From: Polyodon spathula
Lineage: Eukaryota > Chordata > Actinopteri > Acipenseriformes > Polyodontidae
Length of the DNA stretch: 64,000 nt
Assembly (NCBI RefSeq): GCF_017654505.1
Contig: NC_054537.1
Location: 67,216,145 to 67,280,144 of the forward strand
Reading direction: 5' to 3'
The translations under genes and the position numbers were made by a program. Below the pieces are notes generated by a model. The model was not told the origin of the DNA, searched no databases, and was given only the letters and a program-made list of their open reading frames with translations. Shown one piece after another: positions 60,241 through 64,000 of this stretch (its first letter is position 1; each line of letters starts with the position of its first letter).

Positions 60241-61667
60241 TTTTTCTAAAACTGAAATAGCTTGGTTGGATAAGTGTCCACCCCCCTTGCAATAGCAATC
60301 CTACATTAGCTCAGGTGTAACCAATCGACTTCAAAATCACACACCAAGTTAAGTGTTCTCCACCTGTGTTAAACTGTAGTGATTCAAATGATTTCAGGAT
60401 AAATTAATCAGTTCCTGTAGGTTCCCTCTGATGGGTAGTGCATTTCAAAGCAAAGACTCAACCATGAGCACCAAGGAGCTTTCAAAAGAACTCCGGCAGA
60501 AAGTTGTTGAAAGGCACAGATCAGGGGATGGGTATAAAAAATATCAATGGCCTTGAATATCCCTTGGAGCACGGTCAAGACGATTATTAAGAAGTGTAAG
60601 GTGTATGGCACCATCAAGACCCAAACTTCAATAACCGAGCAAGAAGGAGACTGATCAAAAAGGCTACCAAGAGGCCAAGGGCAACTTTGCAAGAGCTACA
60701 GGCTTTTATAGCCAAGACTGGTCAAAATGTGCACATGACAGCAATATCCCAAGCACTCCACAAATCTCGCCTGTATGGTAGGGTGGCAAGAAGGAAGCCA
60801 TTTCTCAAGAAAGCCCACCTTGAATCCCATTTGAAGTATGCAAAAAAACACTCAGGAATTTTGTAGCCATGTGGCAAAACGTTTTGTGGTCTGACGAAAC
60901 TAAAATGGAACTTTTTGGCCTAAATGCAAAGCGTTATGTTTGGCGGAAACCAAACAAAGCTCATCACCCACACAACACCATCCCTACTGTAAAGCATGGT
61001 GGTGGCAGCATCATGATATGAGGATGTTTCTCATCGGCAGGGATTGGGGCATTTGTCATGATAGAAGGGAAAATGAATGGAGCAAAGTACAGAGAAGTCC
61101 TTGAGGAAAACCTGCTGCCCTCTGCAAGAAAGCTGAAACTGGGACAGAAGTTCACCTTTCAGCATGACAACGACCCAAAACACAAAGCCAAAGCTGCACT
61201 GGAGTGGCTAAGGAACAAAAAGGTAAATGTCCTTGAATGGCCCAGTCAGAGCCCCGACCTAAATCCAATCGAAAATTTGTGGCATGACTTGAAGATTGCT
61301 GTCCATCAACACTCTCCAAGGAACTTGACAGTGCTTGATAGTTTTGTAAAGAAGAATAGTCAAATATTGCCAAATCTAGGTGTGCAAAGTTGGTAGAGAC
61401 ATATCCCAACAGACTCACAGCTGTAATTGCTTCCACCAAGTATTAACTCAGGGGGGTGGAGACTTATCTAATTATGATCTTTCAGTTTTGTATTTGTAAA
61501 ATATAATTTTTTTTCTCAATAAAAACTTTTTCCCCCTTAACAGTGTGGAATATGGTGTGTAGATAAGTGGGAAAAAAAATCATCATTTAAATGTATGAAA
61601 CTCTGAGACACTGACACAACAAAATGTGAAAAAAGCTCAAGGGAGTGTAGACTTTCTATAGGCACTG
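60213..61667 (+). mobile_element. Tc1/mariner-like transposon 2, left end damaged
   Basis: A Tc1 family different from the one at 8.3 kb. The right inverted repeat (about 61,450-61,667) ends AGACTTTCTATAGGCACTG followed by TA, with an inner repeat GGGGGTGGAGACTTATCT. The left side keeps only the inner part of its inverted repeat (GGATAAGTGTCCACCCCCC at about 60,269). The outer part is missing and a perfect hairpin stands in its place. The transposase inside is broken. Confidence 0.85.
60463..61396 (+). pseudogene. Tc1-like transposase 2, inactivated
   Basis: DDE transposase remnant. The ATG at 60,463 starts MSTKELSKELRQKVVERH (HTH), but frames shift several times between 60,540 and 60,840. 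From about 60,865 the catalytic domain is legible: [18 protein letters not shown] (first Asp), then KHGGGSIMI with a TGA replacing Trp at about 61,019, [16 protein letters not shown] (second Asp) and [16 protein letters not shown] (Glu). The C-terminal 112 codons (61,058-61,396) are open. The copy is dead, but less decayed in its catalytic half than in its DNA-binding half. Confidence 0.9.
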
Positions 61668-63299
61668 TATTAAAGCATCAAAATCAGTCATAATACATTA
61701 ATATCAACATGAAGTCTGAAACTTTACCTGCCCAAGTTATTGATTTCTACTACTACATCAACAGCAACAACTACTATGGCTACAATTCCATATTACTGCT
61801 ACTAATAATAATTATAAAAATGATTTCTGTTTTAACCATCTAAGGGACTTAAGCAATACTGTGTTTATCTTTAATACTGTCCATTCCTTAGGTTTTGAAT
61901 ATGACTACTTTGCTGCAGGGATGAGCTGTCACATCAGGTTATGAGCAGCATGTCAACTTTAGTGACACATTTAATTACCCAGCTTAGCAAGATGCACAAG
62001 TCTCGGTGTGAGCTCAGATATCAACTTGTTGACATTGAACAGCGTAATAAATGCATCCAATTTTGCACGCTGTTAATTATCACTAAGCCTATTAGCTAAA
62101 ACATTTTTTAAAGCCCAAAGCACAATTTAGGCCCTTGAAAATAAATCAATTGCCTAGAGCTAATGCAACATATTTCCAATCAAACAATAGCATTACAATG
62201 CCATCTTCTGGCCAAACTAAATGCATACACCATGCTTTGTATTGATCCAGTCATTAATGATGTCTGCTGGTACAGAACTAATGTAGGTAAGAAAAGGAAA
62301 ACATACTCTGAGCAATTGGGTTCCACCACACACACACACTTAGTAGCTGCTGTTATAGAGAACTTAAATCAATGAGGGTTTCTATCACACCTTGATTATG
62401 ATTTGACAGATCTCCAGCACAACATTCAGTTCCTGCCCAATTAGGATGACCACCTTTTCAAAATGCAAAAACGGGACACTATTTACATTTTTTTAATTTT
62501 TTTTATTGTTTCCCCCGAAGAGCGGGGGTTAATGATTAGTTGTAGTGATTGTGAGAGTAAAATGATTTAAATGATTAAAAATGGAACCAGCATAAAATAT
62601 TTTTCAGCTAGTTTTTCCTTTAAGTCTGTATTACAAATAGGTTTATTTGAAGCTTTTATTGTTGTGGGCTATTTGGCTGTCACTGTATGTCGATGGCTCT
62701 GTGTTTATTCATTTTTAAAAGGGGAAACTCAGGAAAGAACAGAAATGCAGCACTGACTGAAACACTTTACAGTATTTTAATGCAGAGTCGTGGCATGTGA
62801 TGAGATATCGGCGTGGTTATTTGTGCGATTTCTGGGAGCGCGCCTGGATACACTTTTTTTTTTTTTTTTTTTTTTAACTGGCGCGTGAGAGTGTGTCGGA
62901 TATTGCAAAATAATGCAGCAGGGATGGTGCTATGATGCGCTAACAGATATGCTAAGGTTTGACTGTAGCACTAAACTTAAGATTGCACAGTGTCTACGAA
63001 TTCGGAACAAATATTGTCCTAGAGGCATTAAGCCCACGACCGGGATTTGATCTTTACAATTCGGGACTGTCCCGCCCAATTAGTGGTCACCTTATGTCCA
63101 ATGGCATCATTTGTTGTGTAGTTGCCTGCCAAGGGGATCCAATAGCATGACTTGCTGTACTCAAATTTCAAACAAAAAAAAAAAAAAACCTTCAAATTTA
63201 ACATTGCTGATCACTGATGATGGGTTACCAAAACTCATGAGTTAATACAATTCCTTAAACATTTGTAAACATAATTAATTAATTATATATGATATATAT

Positions 63300-63345
<46 letters not shown>

Positions 63346-64000
63346 TGGTATAATTTAAATAAAAATAAAATTATAATTATAATTATAATTATCCTGAACC
63401 CCTTAAATATGTGACTGATGGTGTCGGAAGCAGGTCACAGCAAGTTTAGGAGTAGTTCATTGGCATTTTGTACCAGGTCTGCTAAGGGGATTGGGGGTGG
63501 GTGCTGGGCATTTTGTAATCATAGAATTATATACTGTATGTGTATGATTTGGGTGTGAAAGTTAGATCTTCCAATGTACTATTGGTGCCATCTGCTGGGG
63601 TTTATTAAGCAACTACTGTAAAAAAACAAAACAAAAAAAAACACTTTGTCAATGTCTCAATTCTGTCAGTGTCTCAATTCTGCCACCTGGTGGTGTTGTG
63701 CTTCATTTATTATAGTTTGAATAACATTTAAAAATATGACTTGCTGTGCACCTTTAACCAAGGTTTTTACTACAATTTCTAGCTATGCTGCTGGATATTT
63801 GTTGAATCTTCTTTAATCATATTGTGTTGTAGGAATTACATTACCACAAAAAAAAAAAACTATGAAAGCTCATTGCAGCTTGTTGTACCTCTTGGTGGAG
63901 GAGGTGTTAAGGGAGTGGTGTCTGATTTGTTTTGTTGTTGTTTATTGTTTTTTTTTATATATACATATTTTAGAAGATTGTTATCTCAGTTTTGTCTCTT
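61668..64000. other. AT-rich non-coding sequence to the window end
   Basis: Contains a T tract at about 62,852-62,875, an A tract at about 63,174-63,188 and a (TA)n array at 63,286-63,344. No exon or repeat family recognised. Confidence 0.5.

Overview
This window is non-coding-dominated vertebrate DNA. It has long AT-rich stretches, GT-AG splice sites, many (CA)n, (TA)n and (GA)n microsatellites, and a mixed load of decayed transposons: L1-Tx1, CR1-like and L2 LINEs, DIRS, Ty3/gypsy, Tc1/mariner and TTAA-class DNA transposons. This combination is typical of ray-finned fish. The 3' tail of the CR1-like LINE reminds me of sturgeon and paddlefish repeats, but that is recollection and the clade is an inference. 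There is no bacterial, viral or plasmid content, no CRISPR array, and no tRNA or rRNA gene that I could recognise.

The one host gene I can name is LPCAT1 (lysophosphatidylcholine acyltransferase 1), on the minus strand. Its first coding exon, with an upstream in-frame stop and a clean splice donor, is at 14,413-14,538. Its promoter and 5'UTR lie to the right. Everything from 14,412 down to base 1 is then probably LPCAT1 intron 1, because I found no second exon. That intron carries an L1-Tx1 LINE (4,390-8,143) sitting between two (GA)n arrays, followed immediately by a dead Tc1-like transposon (8,304-9,916). Two plus-strand segments, 28,395-28,526 and 59,624-59,776, look like phase-compatible coding exons of a small unidentified gene (about 94 aa if joined directly). 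They would be divergently oriented to LPCAT1 and separated by a 31-kb intron full of repeats.

Region by region: 16,161-22,460 is a DIRS tyrosine-recombinase retrotransposon (minus strand) with inverted terminal repeats and a diagnostic internal complementary region; a CR1-like LINE and a solo LTR have inserted into it. 23.9-27.6 kb holds a solo LTR, minisatellites, a gypsy integrase remnant and a TTAA element. 30-38.5 kb holds a possible piggyBac remnant, a second gypsy pol remnant, a piggyBac-like 581-bp element, a solo LTR and a non-LTR fragment with a probable restriction-like endonuclease. 39-48.4 kb holds an unidentified minus ORF, a TTAA-flanked foldback element, a second CR1-like copy with its own 129-bp insertion, a solo LTR and a 55-bp-arm hairpin. 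49.7-55.3 kb is LTR-like repeat debris. 57.7-58.7 kb is an L2 LINE tail, and 60.2-61.7 kb a second, different Tc1-like element beginning at a perfect 25-bp hairpin.

Nothing here supports a new defence or metabolic system. The most informative items are the LPCAT1 anchor, the putative small gene, the microsatellite-bracketed Tx1 LINE, the intact DIRS architecture with nested insertions, and two TTAA-flanked elements of almost the same length.
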